Shown here one piece after another: positions 1-7,059 of a DNA stretch of 64,000 bases. Within the stretch, counting starts at the first letter, position 1, and each line of letters starts with the position of its first letter. Source of the stretch: JAGOTP01 sp964598725 (GTDB lineage Bacteria > Patescibacteriota > Patescibacteriia > 2-12-FULL-60-25). The DNA is taken from positions 62,001 to 126,000 of the forward strand of contig CAZRCW010000002.1 in the NCBI GenBank assembly GCA_964598725.1. Direction: 5' to 3'. The notes below the pieces were generated by a model that ran no database searches, was not told where the DNA came from, and was given only the letters and a program-made list of their open reading frames with translations. A program made the position numbers and the translations under genes.

Positions 1-2
1 TC

Positions 3-353
3 AGTCAGGCGTTTGGAACATCGAACGTGGAGCTCGAGCCACGACTCCGCGAGCGCTTCTTCGGCGAATTCGAACTCGGTCCAAATACGACCTACGACAA
101 GGTTTGGGAGAAAGACGCGATCAATGATCAAGAAGGCTCGTTTGGAGCCGAGTCTGCTCAAAGCACCTTGAACCGTGGCTTGAGCGTCTTACATGACCTT
201 GAAGAGCAGTTCTCAGGCGAAACGATTCTGCTCGTTTCACATGGCGATACACTTCAGATCCTTCTGACTGCTTTCCATGCCCTGCCTCCGGGCTGTCACC
301 GCCAACTTCCCCTCCTCGAGACCGCCGAAATCCGCCCGGTTCCCGTCAATTGA
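3..353 (+). CDS. Histidine phosphatase (phosphoglycerate mutase-like), C-terminal part
   Basis: The frame is already open at the window edge, so only the C-terminal ~116 residues are visible and the N-terminal RHG motif lies outside. The visible part carries LLVSHGDTLQILL, the second catalytic histidine motif (SHG) of the histidine phosphatase superfamily, and an upstream ERFFGEFEL stretch that matches the segment after the first motif in phosphoglycerate mutase-like enzymes. Family members remove phosphate from small molecules or proteins through a phosphohistidine; the substrate cannot be told from sequence. A tRNA-Lys promoter begins at its stop codon. A second, complete member of the same superfamily lies at 25542. 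Confidence 0.8.
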   Translation, partial: SQAFGTSNVELEPRLRERFFGEFELGPNTTYDKVWEKDAINDQEGSFGAESAQSTLNRGLSVLHDLEEQFSGETILLVSHGDTLQILLTAFHALPPGCHRQLPLLETAEIRPVPVN

Positions 354-378
354 CAGTCGACCTGTCTTTTTCTATACT
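350..378 (+). promoter_or_regulatory. Sigma70-type promoter of tRNA-Lys
   Basis: TTGACA (350-355), a 17-base spacer and TATACT (373-378) lie 22 bases before the tRNA. This is a textbook -35/-10 pair and overlaps the end of the phosphatase gene. Confidence 0.8.
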
Positions 379-400
379 CCTGGCACAAATCCGTAGTTTT

Positions 401-476
401 GGGACGGTAGCTCAGCCGGTAGAGCAGGGGCCTCTTAAGCCCAAGGTCCTGGGTTCGACCCCCAGCCGTCCCACCA
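401..476 (+). tRNA. tRNA-Lys (CTT)
   Basis: A cloverleaf can be drawn by hand. The acceptor GGGACGG pairs with CCGTCCC, the D stem is GCTC/GAGC, the anticodon loop is CTCTTAA (anticodon CTT), and the T arm is CTGGG-TTCGACC-CCCAG. CCA is encoded (474-476). The first pair of the anticodon stem is a G-A mismatch. Confidence 0.95.
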
Positions 477-478
477 TC

Positions 479-505
479 AAAAACACTCCTTTAGGGAGTG
501 TTTTT
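479..505 (+). terminator. Intrinsic terminator after tRNA-Lys
   Basis: A-rich left arm with ACACTCC, loop, GGAGTGT and a T run. A near copy of this hairpin lies at 1844-1870. Confidence 0.8.
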
Positions 506-539
506 GTGTGATGCAAAGAGACTTTTATGTATGAAAACG

Positions 540-600
540 ACGAACACCCGCACCGAGCAGTGACTCCCAGGGAGGGTGTCCGTCGGTTACGGGTGTGTGC
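540..600 (-). terminator. Large GGGTG-type 3' hairpin of the zinc-finger gene
   Basis: Read on the minus strand, an outer stem ACACCCG/CGGGTGT encloses inner pairings and is followed by TCGTCGTTTT. Similar 50-60 base structures follow other SD-led genes in this window (21990, 49503, 46753, 47498). Confidence 0.5.
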
Positions 601-607
601 AGAAGTT

Positions 608-1132
608 TTATTTCCTCCGCTTGTTGCAGATCTGACGCGTCTTCGGCGTGAAGGCATACTCCGCGCACGCATCGTTCTCGCTGATCAGCTGACGCATCTC
701 CCACTCATCAATCGCTTGATCGTGACGGCGGTGGCAGTAGTACCGGCGGACGCAGGCGGCAGAACAGAAGTCCCACCCACCCCAAGGGAATCTTGTACTA
801 AGCGTAATGTACGGCCCATCATCCTTCCGCCTGCAGGTGAGACATGCTCCGCTCGAGTAGTCTCGATCGGGGCAATAGTCACCGATGGGCTCGAAGGGCT
901 GCCAGTCGAAGAATGACGCGAGGTCGTCCTCGAAAGCAGCTCGGATGCATGCCGGGCTGCAGAGCCCGACACGCGTCCAGTCCTGAAGCGTGGCGTAGAC
1001 CAAGAATTCTTGCTCATACCACGCGATGTCACGCGGCCCCTCAGAGCCGCAGACCCAGCAGCGCCCGCAGGTGGGACGATGCCAATCGGTCAGGTACTTG
1101 AACGAAAACGGAACAACAGCAATCTGCTTCAT
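608..1132 (-). CDS. Double zinc-ribbon protein, function unknown
   Basis: 174 residues. Two similar Cys clusters are visible: CGRCWVCG followed by LCSPACIRAAF, and CLTCRRK followed by FCSAACVRRYY. Each has the CxxC...CSxxC spacing of small treble-clef or FCS/TRASH-like zinc sites. No catalytic motif was recognised. I chose the ATG at 1130-1132 because AAAGAGAG lies just upstream; the longer frame to 1180 has no ribosome site. The gene belongs to the SD-led, G+C-rich cohort: solitary, followed by a large hairpin, and transcribed toward tRNA-Lys. A 15-base palindrome lies at 1165-1179. It may bind nucleic acid, but that is only a guess from the zinc sites. Confidence 0.65.
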   Translation of the reverse strand: MKQIAVVPFSFKYLTDWHRPTCGRCWVCGSEGPRDIAWYEQEFLVYATLQDWTRVGLCSPACIRAAFEDDLASFFDWQPFEPIGDYCPDRDYSSGACLTCRRKDDGPYITLSTRFPWGGWDFCSAACVRRYYCHRRHDQAIDEWEMRQLISENDACAEYAFTPKTRQICNKRRK

Positions 1133-1459
1133 GATGACTCTCTTTGCCCTGAGAGCCCTATGCCTGGACACCGTGTCCAAACGATCTCGCTCTCCAGGGA
1201 CCTTGTACGCTCTGTGGCATCTTTCCTGGATAATCGAGTCGCCTTACTAGCAAAGGAGTCATCTTGTGAACCGCTGCTCAGCTCCCCTCTTGCGAGTAGG
1301 GTCTGAGTGACGGTGAAGAGCAGGGTTGCCGCAAGCGAGTGCGACGCTTTCTCTTCAGTCAGGTTTTGCCCGTGGGTACGAGCGGTTGGCGAACGGGTCG
1401 CCGAAGGAACATCTCGGTAGTTTGTGGAATCCCGAGAGATCGCGGAGGGAGCGGGTGGT
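1133..1459. other. Gap without a convincing gene
   Basis: About 330 bases between two minus-strand ORFs. Open frames here lack ribosome sites and look like shadows. The clear element is the inverted repeat TGGACAC-C-GTGTCCA at 1165-1179. The region may be the 3' end of the transcript from 1460-1645 or the leader of the zinc-finger gene. Confidence 0.4.
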
Positions 1460-1645
1460 TCAAGTCTCGGCTTCTTGGTCGCCGCGCTTGGCGTGGTGGG
1501 CGAGGAACTGGTCCATGCCCTCATCGTCGCACCCGTCGCCTCCGTGCTGGAAGCGAGCCTGCTCGAGGCCAGCGGCATCGAACAGATCATTCGGGCTCGC
1601 AGCGACGCGAGGGGTGTTACCTTCAGAAGAACGGGGACGGTTCAT
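1460..1645 (-). CDS. Small hypothetical protein
   Basis: 61 residues, hydrophilic and rich in Asp, His and Gly, with no signal peptide or membrane segment. The ATG at 1643-1645 follows AGGAG with seven bases between, a clear SD site. A TTGACA-17-CATAAT promoter lies at 1776-1804, giving a leader of about 120 bases. These signals are the main support for a real gene, since the sequence resembles no family I know. It may be cotranscribed with the zinc-finger gene downstream. Confidence 0.5.
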   Translation of the reverse strand: MNRPRSSEGNTPRVAASPNDLFDAAGLEQARFQHGGDGCDDEGMDQFLAHHAKRGDQEAET

Positions 1646-1775
1646 GGGGGAACTCCTGGCAGAGCGCACAAGCGCGTTTGAGATTGAGACCCTTGATCAA
1701 ATAGTAGCTTATTTTAGCTAGTATTCACTCAGGAATCTCAATTCCATAGCATAAACAGACCCAATCGAACCAGTT

Positions 1776-1804
1776 ATTATGTCATAATATATGATTTTTG
1801 TCAA
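1776..1804 (-). promoter_or_regulatory. Sigma70-type promoter
   Basis: On the minus strand, TTGACA (1799-1804), 17 bases, then CATAAT (1776-1781). It drives the small gene at 1460-1645 and perhaps the zinc-finger gene. Confidence 0.65.
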
Positions 1805-1843
1805 CGTAACCACTAACTCTAAAAGCAGGCCTGGTAGGAACAG

Positions 1844-1870
1844 AAAAACACTCCCTTAGGGAATGTTTTT
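1844..1870 (-). terminator. Intrinsic terminator of the Nudix gene
   Basis: Hairpin with arms AAAAACA..TCCC and GGGA..TGTTTTT just beyond the Nudix stop codon; T-rich in both directions. Confidence 0.75.
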
Positions 1871-1872
1871 CG

Positions 1873-2505
1873 TTAGTACTCAAGCTTCCGCTCCCCCGCC
1901 GCATAGCGCTTCGCGAACGCCGCGATCTTTGGATGATAGTTATCCCACATATAGGTGAAGTCCTCGCTGGTGACCTGACGCTCAATCGGCTCACCTTGCG
2001 AGTTAATTCCACGGACCGTGATCGTTGTGTGCGCATCGCTGAAGGCGGCAAGCAGCTCATCGACTGGGATCTCGTACATGGCTGGGACTTCGACTGGATC
2101 CAATTTGAAACTTGAGAGCGGTTGATCGTCGTAAACCATATAGATATCAACCACCACGTGGCGCTCCCGGCCTTTGCCATCGACACCAATATTCAACCGT
2201 CGTCCGAGCGAGGTGACGTCTATATGAGGATAGTCCTTCCCCAGCTCCTCGCGTGCTTCACGCAGACCATCCAAGCCCGACTCTCCCGCGCGGTAGAAGC
2301 CGGCAACCGAGCCGTCCAGCTTTCCTGGAGCCCAACCGCCAGCCGGTCGCTCTTGATAGATCAAGGACGGACCTGGTCGGACAATCCAGAGATTGATTGC
2401 TCCGAGCCAATTTTCGTCATCTACCGCTTGGCGGACAGGTTTTATTTCTCCACTTGGCCTAAAGTGAGGCGGGGTCAAGATATCTACGTATTCAATAGCG
2501 GACAT
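1873..2505 (-). CDS. Nudix hydrolase-like protein
   Basis: 210 residues. The segment GFYRAGESGLDGLREAREELG near residue 90 is a Nudix box (G-x5-E...REAxEELG), the Mg-binding loop that cleaves nucleoside diphosphate-linked substrates. Only six residues separate the first Glu from Arg, where the family normally has seven, so the loop is one residue short. I placed the start at the Met of MSAIEYVD; the frame stays open to 2565, so a longer N-terminus is possible. It is followed by its own terminator. The substrate is unknown. Confidence 0.7.
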   Translation of the reverse strand: MSAIEYVDILTPPHFRPSGEIKPVRQAVDDENWLGAINLWIVRPGPSLIYQERPAGGWAPGKLDGSVAGFYRAGESGLDGLREAREELGKDYPHIDVTSLGRRLNIGVDGKGRERHVVVDIYMVYDDQPLSSFKLDPVEVPAMYEIPVDELLAAFSDAHTTITVRGINSQGEPIERQVTSEDFTYMWDNYHPKIAAFAKRYAAGERKLEY

Positions 2506-2562
2506 GCTGTAGACGGTATCGCAACGTTCATAACTCTTCAACGATGCCATACACCAATAAAA

Positions 2563-2591
2563 CATAACACGCTCCTTTCGAGCGTGTTATG
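2563..2591 (-). terminator. Intrinsic terminator of the basic peptide gene
   Basis: CATAACACGCT/AGCGTGTTATG hairpin followed on the minus strand by TTTTATT. Confidence 0.75.
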
Positions 2592-2598
2592 TGAAACG

Positions 2599-2664
2599 TT
2601 ATTTCTTCTTGTCCTTCTTTGGTTTCTTCACATTCTTCTGCTGAGCGTTGTTGCCTTTGGCCAT
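2599..2664 (-). CDS. 21-residue lysine-rich peptide
   Basis: The frame reads MAKGNNAQQKN followed by VKKPKKDKKK and a TAA stop; 10 of 21 residues are Lys. It resembles very short MAKGxNAQ..KKPKK basic peptides that recur in several bacterial groups as annotated hypothetical proteins (from memory). A terminator follows directly, which supports an independent gene. There is no SD site. Such a peptide could bind RNA or the ribosome, but nothing here shows this. It lies between the giant surface protein and the Nudix gene, on the same strand as both. Confidence 0.55.
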   Translation of the reverse strand: MAKGNNAQQKNVKKPKKDKKK

Positions 2665-2683
2665 AGGGAAAGAGCTAAACGAT

Positions 2684-5600
2684 TTAACGGATATATCCTA
2701 GCGCACGGACGACTGACCAATCAAGAGGGGTTACCGGCTTCTTTTTGAAGATGAACTGGAACTGCTTGATCCCCTGCTGCTCTTTCACGAGGTCGCGTGG
2801 GAATCGGATACGGTACAAGATCGTGTTCCAGGCTAGGTCATCTTTTGGATTCTTGAAGTTCGGCGTTGGCTGGTTGTACATCTTGCGGAAGAGTTCGCGC
2901 GCGATGGGAACCTGGCGTTGTTCAGCCGCGAGATTGCGTGTTAGCGCCTTCTGACCAACCGTCGTCAGCTGGAAGTCTTGCACTGTCGCCGAGTAGCCGA
3001 TGATCTGCATCAAGTCACGGACCACCGCTCGACGTTCGCGCTCTCCCAATTGGCGGGTTTCTTTGGAGACACCGTAGGCGATGAACCGTACATAGACCGT
3101 CAGTTGCTCCCCGTAGACTTTCAGACCAAACTCCTTCGCATCCGCTTGAACGCCAGCCAGGGCACGGGCTTCGGCTGCCTCGTCAGGGCCAGACAAACCG
3201 AGGAAGGCGAACAAACAAGCGCGGTCGTTGGTTGAGATAAACGCCGTTGCGACAACAGGGCACCCGCCATTCGTGACAACCGGGGTGACGATGACAGGCT
3301 CAGGTGTCACCACCGGCGAAATAATCACGACCGGTGTCGAGGTTCCAATCGGAGTGCTGACAGTTGTGGTCACGGTTGGGAAAAACAGGTTCGTGACGCT
3401 ACTCCCTCCACCGCCACCTCCCCCTCCTCCTCCTCCACCCCCGCCCCCACCGCCTCCGCTACTTGGCGCTGGGTCATTGTCGAGGATGGTAACAGCAACC
3501 ATTGGTAGCGTCAGTGATGAAATGTAGTCGCTCCCGGTTGATGACGCCGTATGGGCGATTGACCCAACCTGGGTCGTCTCGTACGTTGAGTCATTCACTG
3601 CACTGATCGTCACCGTCTGCGGCGTGTCCCATGTGGTGGTAGCGAAGCTGAGCGTCGAAGTTGAAAGCGTAAACTGAGAACTGGTCGTCGACAACAAGAT
3701 CTGAACCGTCGTGGTTGGCTGGCTCGCCAACACAATCGTGTATGTCTGGTCTGAACCACCCTCGGTCACAGACCGACTGTTTGTTGAGAGCGTGATACCC
3801 GGCGTGTCATTATCGAGAATCGTATAGGTGTAGGTGCTGCTGGTACCTACAGTCGCCCCGACTGGGTCGTTCAACGTAATGATGAGCGTTTCACTTGATT
3901 CAGTAAGCGTGTCGTTGACGATCGTGAATGGAATCGTGGTCGATGTCTGTCCTGCACTAATCGTCGAGGTACCGGCCGCCAAGGTATAGTCCGTTCCAGA
4001 ACCAGTCGCCGTTCCACCCGTCACGGAGTAACCGACGGTAATACTCGAGGATGATGCCTGACTCAAGATGAGACGTACGCTAGTTGCGGTGATGCTCTCC
4101 AAACCAGAACCGGATGAAGCCTCAAATTGGATTGTCGGTACGCCGGTATCCACGATGAAAGCCACTGAGCCGCCGTTCGCCGCTGTGGATGAACTGGCGT
4201 CATAGATATCGTAGGCACTGACCGACCAATAGTAACTGCCGTTCGGCAAGGTCTGTCCGGCATTTCCATAAGTATAAATACCTGTTCCCGTTGCCTGACC
4301 AACTTGGAATGAGCGCACTCCCTGCGCTGCTTGAGCCGACGTGTACTGAACCAACGGTGAAGAACGATCGGACGAATCATCGATCAAAATGACATACAAC
4401 AAGGTATTCGTCGTATTCGGATCCGTCAGTGTGAAGTTAAAGATCGGATTGTTGGTAGAAGTCGTTGATCCGTTAACTAAGCCTGTTGGACCTAAGCCTG
4501 TCGGTAAATTTGGTGCCTGATTCGCTGTCAATACGCTGAAAGCAGCCAACCCACCGTTCGCGAGTACATAGCTCGAAGAAGAAGTGTGGTTATCGATCGC
4601 CCTGACTTGCCAATAGTAACTACCGTCTAGCAGTGATTGGCCGACGTTGCCAGCCGTGTAGCTCCCCGTCCCAGTCGCCTGGCCAACCGTGAATGAAAAA
4701 GTACCCGTTGCCGCAAGTGCTGATGTGTAATCAATGATCGGTGATCCTAAGTTCGAAGAATCATCAATCTGAATTTGATAACGGACAGTATCGGAACCAT
4801 CGATGTCGTTCAGTAGGAAGGTGAACGTTGGCGTGTTGGTGGAGGTGGTTGAGCCATTCACCAATCCCATCGGACCGAGTGTGTACGGAGCGTCAGGGGC
4901 ACTATTCCCCACCGCTACTTGAAACGCGACCGTTCCACCGTTCGCATAAATGTAGCCGCTTGAGGTAACTGAATCAAAAGAGTTGATGCGCCAGTAGTAC
5001 GCTCCATTCGGCAATGCTTGTCCGGCGTATCCGGCAACATATGTCCCCGTTCCCGTTGCTTGCCCGACCTGAAAGGAACGGGACCCTTGTGAGCCATACC
5101 CCGACGTGTAATACACGACGGGTGATGAAAAATCTGAGCTATCATCGATCTGTACATCATAACGAAGCAGATCACTTACATCGGCATCAGTCAACGTAAA
5201 GTTCAACGTCGGAGTAGCCGTACCAATAACTCCTCCAGTAGCCGGGCTTAAACTCGTTGGATCATCCGGCGTGGAGTTCGTTCCGGTCACGGAAAAAGCA
5301 ATGCTCCCACCATTCGCGTAGTTATACCCCGAAACGGCTGTCTGGTTATCGATCGCCCGAATACGCCAATAGTAGTCGCGGTTAGCTAAGGTCTGACCCA
5401 TCGTACCGACCGTATACGTCCCACTCCCCGCCGATTGGCCGACCTGGAACGTACTTGATCCGTGTACACCCAGAGCAGAGGTATAATCGACAACCGGTGA
5501 GGAGTAATCGTAACTATCGTCGATTTGAAAGCGATATTTTACCGTATCTGAAGCATTTGCATCATCTAGATAGAAGGTAAAGTTGGGTATATTCGTTGTA

Positions 5601-6121
5601 GTCGCCGATCCATCGACCAAATCAACTGGCCCCAAATCAGAAACGGATGGAGTGGCATTTCCTGTTGAAACGCTGAATGCCACCGCACCTCCGTTTGCCT
5701 GTACATAGTTTGAAACATCCTGCGTATCACTTGAACGGATCTGCCAATAGTAATCTCCATCCGGCAACGTGATTCCTGGATCGCCCGTTTGATAGCTTCC
5801 GCCTGATTGCCCGATGAGATAGGTACGGGTTCCTTGAGCGCCCAAGGTGGAAGTATAACGAATGATCGGTGAAGAATAGTCTGCATTGTCATCGATCATG
5901 ATCGAATAGGCGAGGGTATCTGACCCATCCGCATCTGTCAGTGAAAACGTGAGGAGCGGTTGGTTAGTTGATGTCGTTGAACCATCTGATGGTGTTAACG
6001 CACTTGGATCTGTTGGGGCAGAATTGGCAGCAGAAGCAGCATGTGCAAATCCAAGCATCAGAAACAAGACAACCAGGCTTAAGCCAATACCGCGCAAAAA
6101 TAACAAGAAGGGGCTTTTCAT
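2684..6121 (-). CDS. Giant secreted repeat protein with Calx-beta-like domains and poly-Gly linker
   Basis: 1145 residues. A signal peptide (about 1-32, ending AHAASA) is followed by five ~110-residue repeats with the signature VGQATGTG..G..GQ.LPNG.YYW, of Ig/FN3-like beta character. Then come one clear Calx-beta-like domain (ending TILDND), a second related domain (TILDNDP), an uninterrupted run of 18 Gly (889-906), and a charged C-terminal domain of about 170 residues. It is probably an exported adhesin or cell-surface fibre. The ATG at 6119-6121 follows AAGGAG; an upstream GTG at 6142 is also possible. The downstream C-terminal domain is not recognised. Confidence 0.85.
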   Translation of the reverse strand: MKSPFLLFLRGIGLSLVVLFLMLGFAHAASAANSAPTDPSALTPSDGSTTSTNQPLLTFSLTDADGSDTLAYSIMIDDNADYSSPIIRYTSTLGAQGTRTYLIGQSGGSYQTGDPGITLPDGDYYWQIRSSDTQDVSNYVQANGGAVAFSVSTGNATPSVSDLGPVDLVDGSATTTNIPNFTFYLDDANASDTVKYRFQIDDSYDYSSPVVDYTSALGVHGSSTFQVGQSAGSGTYTVGTMGQTLANRDYYWRIRAIDNQTAVSGYNYANGGSIAFSVTGTNSTPDDPTSLSPATGGVIGTATPTLNFTLTDADVSDLLRYDVQIDDSSDFSSPVVYYTSGYGSQGSRSFQVGQATGTGTYVAGYAGQALPNGAYYWRINSFDSVTSSGYIYANGGTVAFQVAVGNSAPDAPYTLGPMGLVNGSTTSTNTPTFTFLLNDIDGSDTVRYQIQIDDSSNLGSPIIDYTSALAATGTFSFTVGQATGTGSYTAGNVGQSLLDGSYYWQVRAIDNHTSSSSYVLANGGLAAFSVLTANQAPNLPTGLGPTGLVNGSTTSTNNPIFNFTLTDPNTTNTLLYVILIDDSSDRSSPLVQYTSAQAAQGVRSFQVGQATGTGIYTYGNAGQTLPNGSYYWSVSAYDIYDASSSTAANGGSVAFIVDTGVPTIQFEASSGSGLESITATSVRLILSQASSSSITVGYSVTGGTATGSGTDYTLAAGTSTISAGQTSTTIPFTIVNDTLTESSETLIITLNDPVGATVGTSSTYTYTILDNDTPGITLSTNSRSVTEGGSDQTYTIVLASQPTTTVQILLSTTSSQFTLSTSTLSFATTTWDTPQTVTISAVNDSTYETTQVGSIAHTASSTGSDYISSLTLPMVAVTILDNDPAPSSGGGGGGGGGGGGGGGGGGSSVTNLFFPTVTTTVSTPIGTSTPVVIISPVVTPEPVIVTPVVTNGGCPVVATAFISTNDRACLFAFLGLSGPDEAAEARALAGVQADAKEFGLKVYGEQLTVYVRFIAYGVSKETRQLGERERRAVVRDLMQIIGYSATVQDFQLTTVGQKALTRNLAAEQRQVPIARELFRKMYNQPTPNFKNPKDDLAWNTILYRIRFPRDLVKEQQGIKQFQFIFKKKPVTPLDWSVVRALGYIR
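3404..3457 (-). repeat. Poly-glycine codon tract (18 codons)
   Basis: 18 consecutive GGN codons with mixed third bases, flanked by Ser codons, inside the giant surface protein. It acts as a flexible linker and is a likely site of length variation. Confidence 0.9.
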
Positions 6122-6188
6122 AAGCTCCTTCCAGTCTAGCACTCCGTTCTTGAAAGAAGAACAAGTCCTTGTGTGATTTGAGATAAAA

Positions 6189-7043
6189 TTACCGAGGGAC
6201 AGTCACGCTCGTCGCTTCTGTAATAGCATTCTGCGAGCCAGACCCTAAGTCGTAGGTCGACTTCACCATCCCAACGCCCTCAACCCACCATTCCGTCCCG
6301 CTAATGCGTGTCCCCATCCCCATATCTGTAACGGCAGCGATCTTGAGCGCTGTGTAACTACCCGCTGGTACTCTGACCGTTTCCTGTCCGACAACATGTC
6401 GGTTGATGTTCACCGCCATATCGATCGGATGCGTCAATGGATTACCAGGACCCGGCGTCGCCGCCTCCATCCGCAGGTCGAATCCGCTCGTCCACTCCGA
6501 ACCAACGCGGATATCACGCGGTAACATCTCCCCACGAGAATTCAAGGTGGTCAGCTTAAACTGGTTAGCGGCCGCAGTATCTGCGATCCGTGAGCCCAGG
6601 TCCAAATAGGAGCGAGCGATCAATCCCCCATTCGAACAATCGATATCTTGATCCGCGGTAATGGGTGTCTGATCGGGCGCAGACGTATCGAAGATCGCAT
6701 GCAAACGTACACCCGTCGCTGTCGCATCGGTTACTTTTAAGGCATATCCGTTAGCCGCGTTCCCGGATGTTCCTGGAACCACTGTGCTGTAGTGGATTTC
6801 ATAGCCAGGACGAAGTGGGTAATACGGATGTTCACATGGACCACGTACGATTGCCGCCGAACCAGGAAGAACCGGGGTCGGTGTTGTGTCTGTCGTAGTT
6901 GCGCGGGCACCCACACTCACCCTCGGGGCAGTTGAGGAAGCGCTCTCCGCTGGACGATCCGAACGGCTACAGCCGGCACCCAATAGAACGACTCCCCCAA
7001 GCGCTACAATCGAGAACGAACGTACAAAAGATCTGGTCAACAT
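6189..7043 (-). CDS. Predicted lipoprotein
   Basis: 284 residues. The N-terminus has two Arg, a hydrophobic stretch and the lipobox LLGAGC, so the protein is likely lipidated at Cys25 and anchored outside the membrane. A Thr/Pro-rich linker leads to a folded domain without a family I can name; phrases such as GTEWWVEGVGMVKS resemble secreted proteins that respond to YHW-type beta folds. A TAACTT box lies six bases before the ATG with no SD, the leaderless pattern of this genome. It sits between ileS and the giant surface gene, same strand. Confidence 0.75.
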   Translation of the reverse strand: MLTRSFVRSFSIVALGGVVLLGAGCSRSDRPAESASSTAPRVSVGARATTTDTTPTPVLPGSAAIVRGPCEHPYYPLRPGYEIHYSTVVPGTSGNAANGYALKVTDATATGVRLHAIFDTSAPDQTPITADQDIDCSNGGLIARSYLDLGSRIADTAAANQFKLTTLNSRGEMLPRDIRVGSEWTSGFDLRMEAATPGPGNPLTHPIDMAVNINRHVVGQETVRVPAGSYTALKIAAVTDMGMGTRISGTEWWVEGVGMVKSTYDLGSGSQNAITEATSVTVPR

Positions 7044-7059
7044 AATAACAAGTTATTTT

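Noticed and set aside
1129..1590. 153-residue Ser/Thr/Arg-rich frame on the minus strand
   Set aside because: It overlaps the small gene with a good SD at 1460-1645, lacks start signals and has shadow-like composition.
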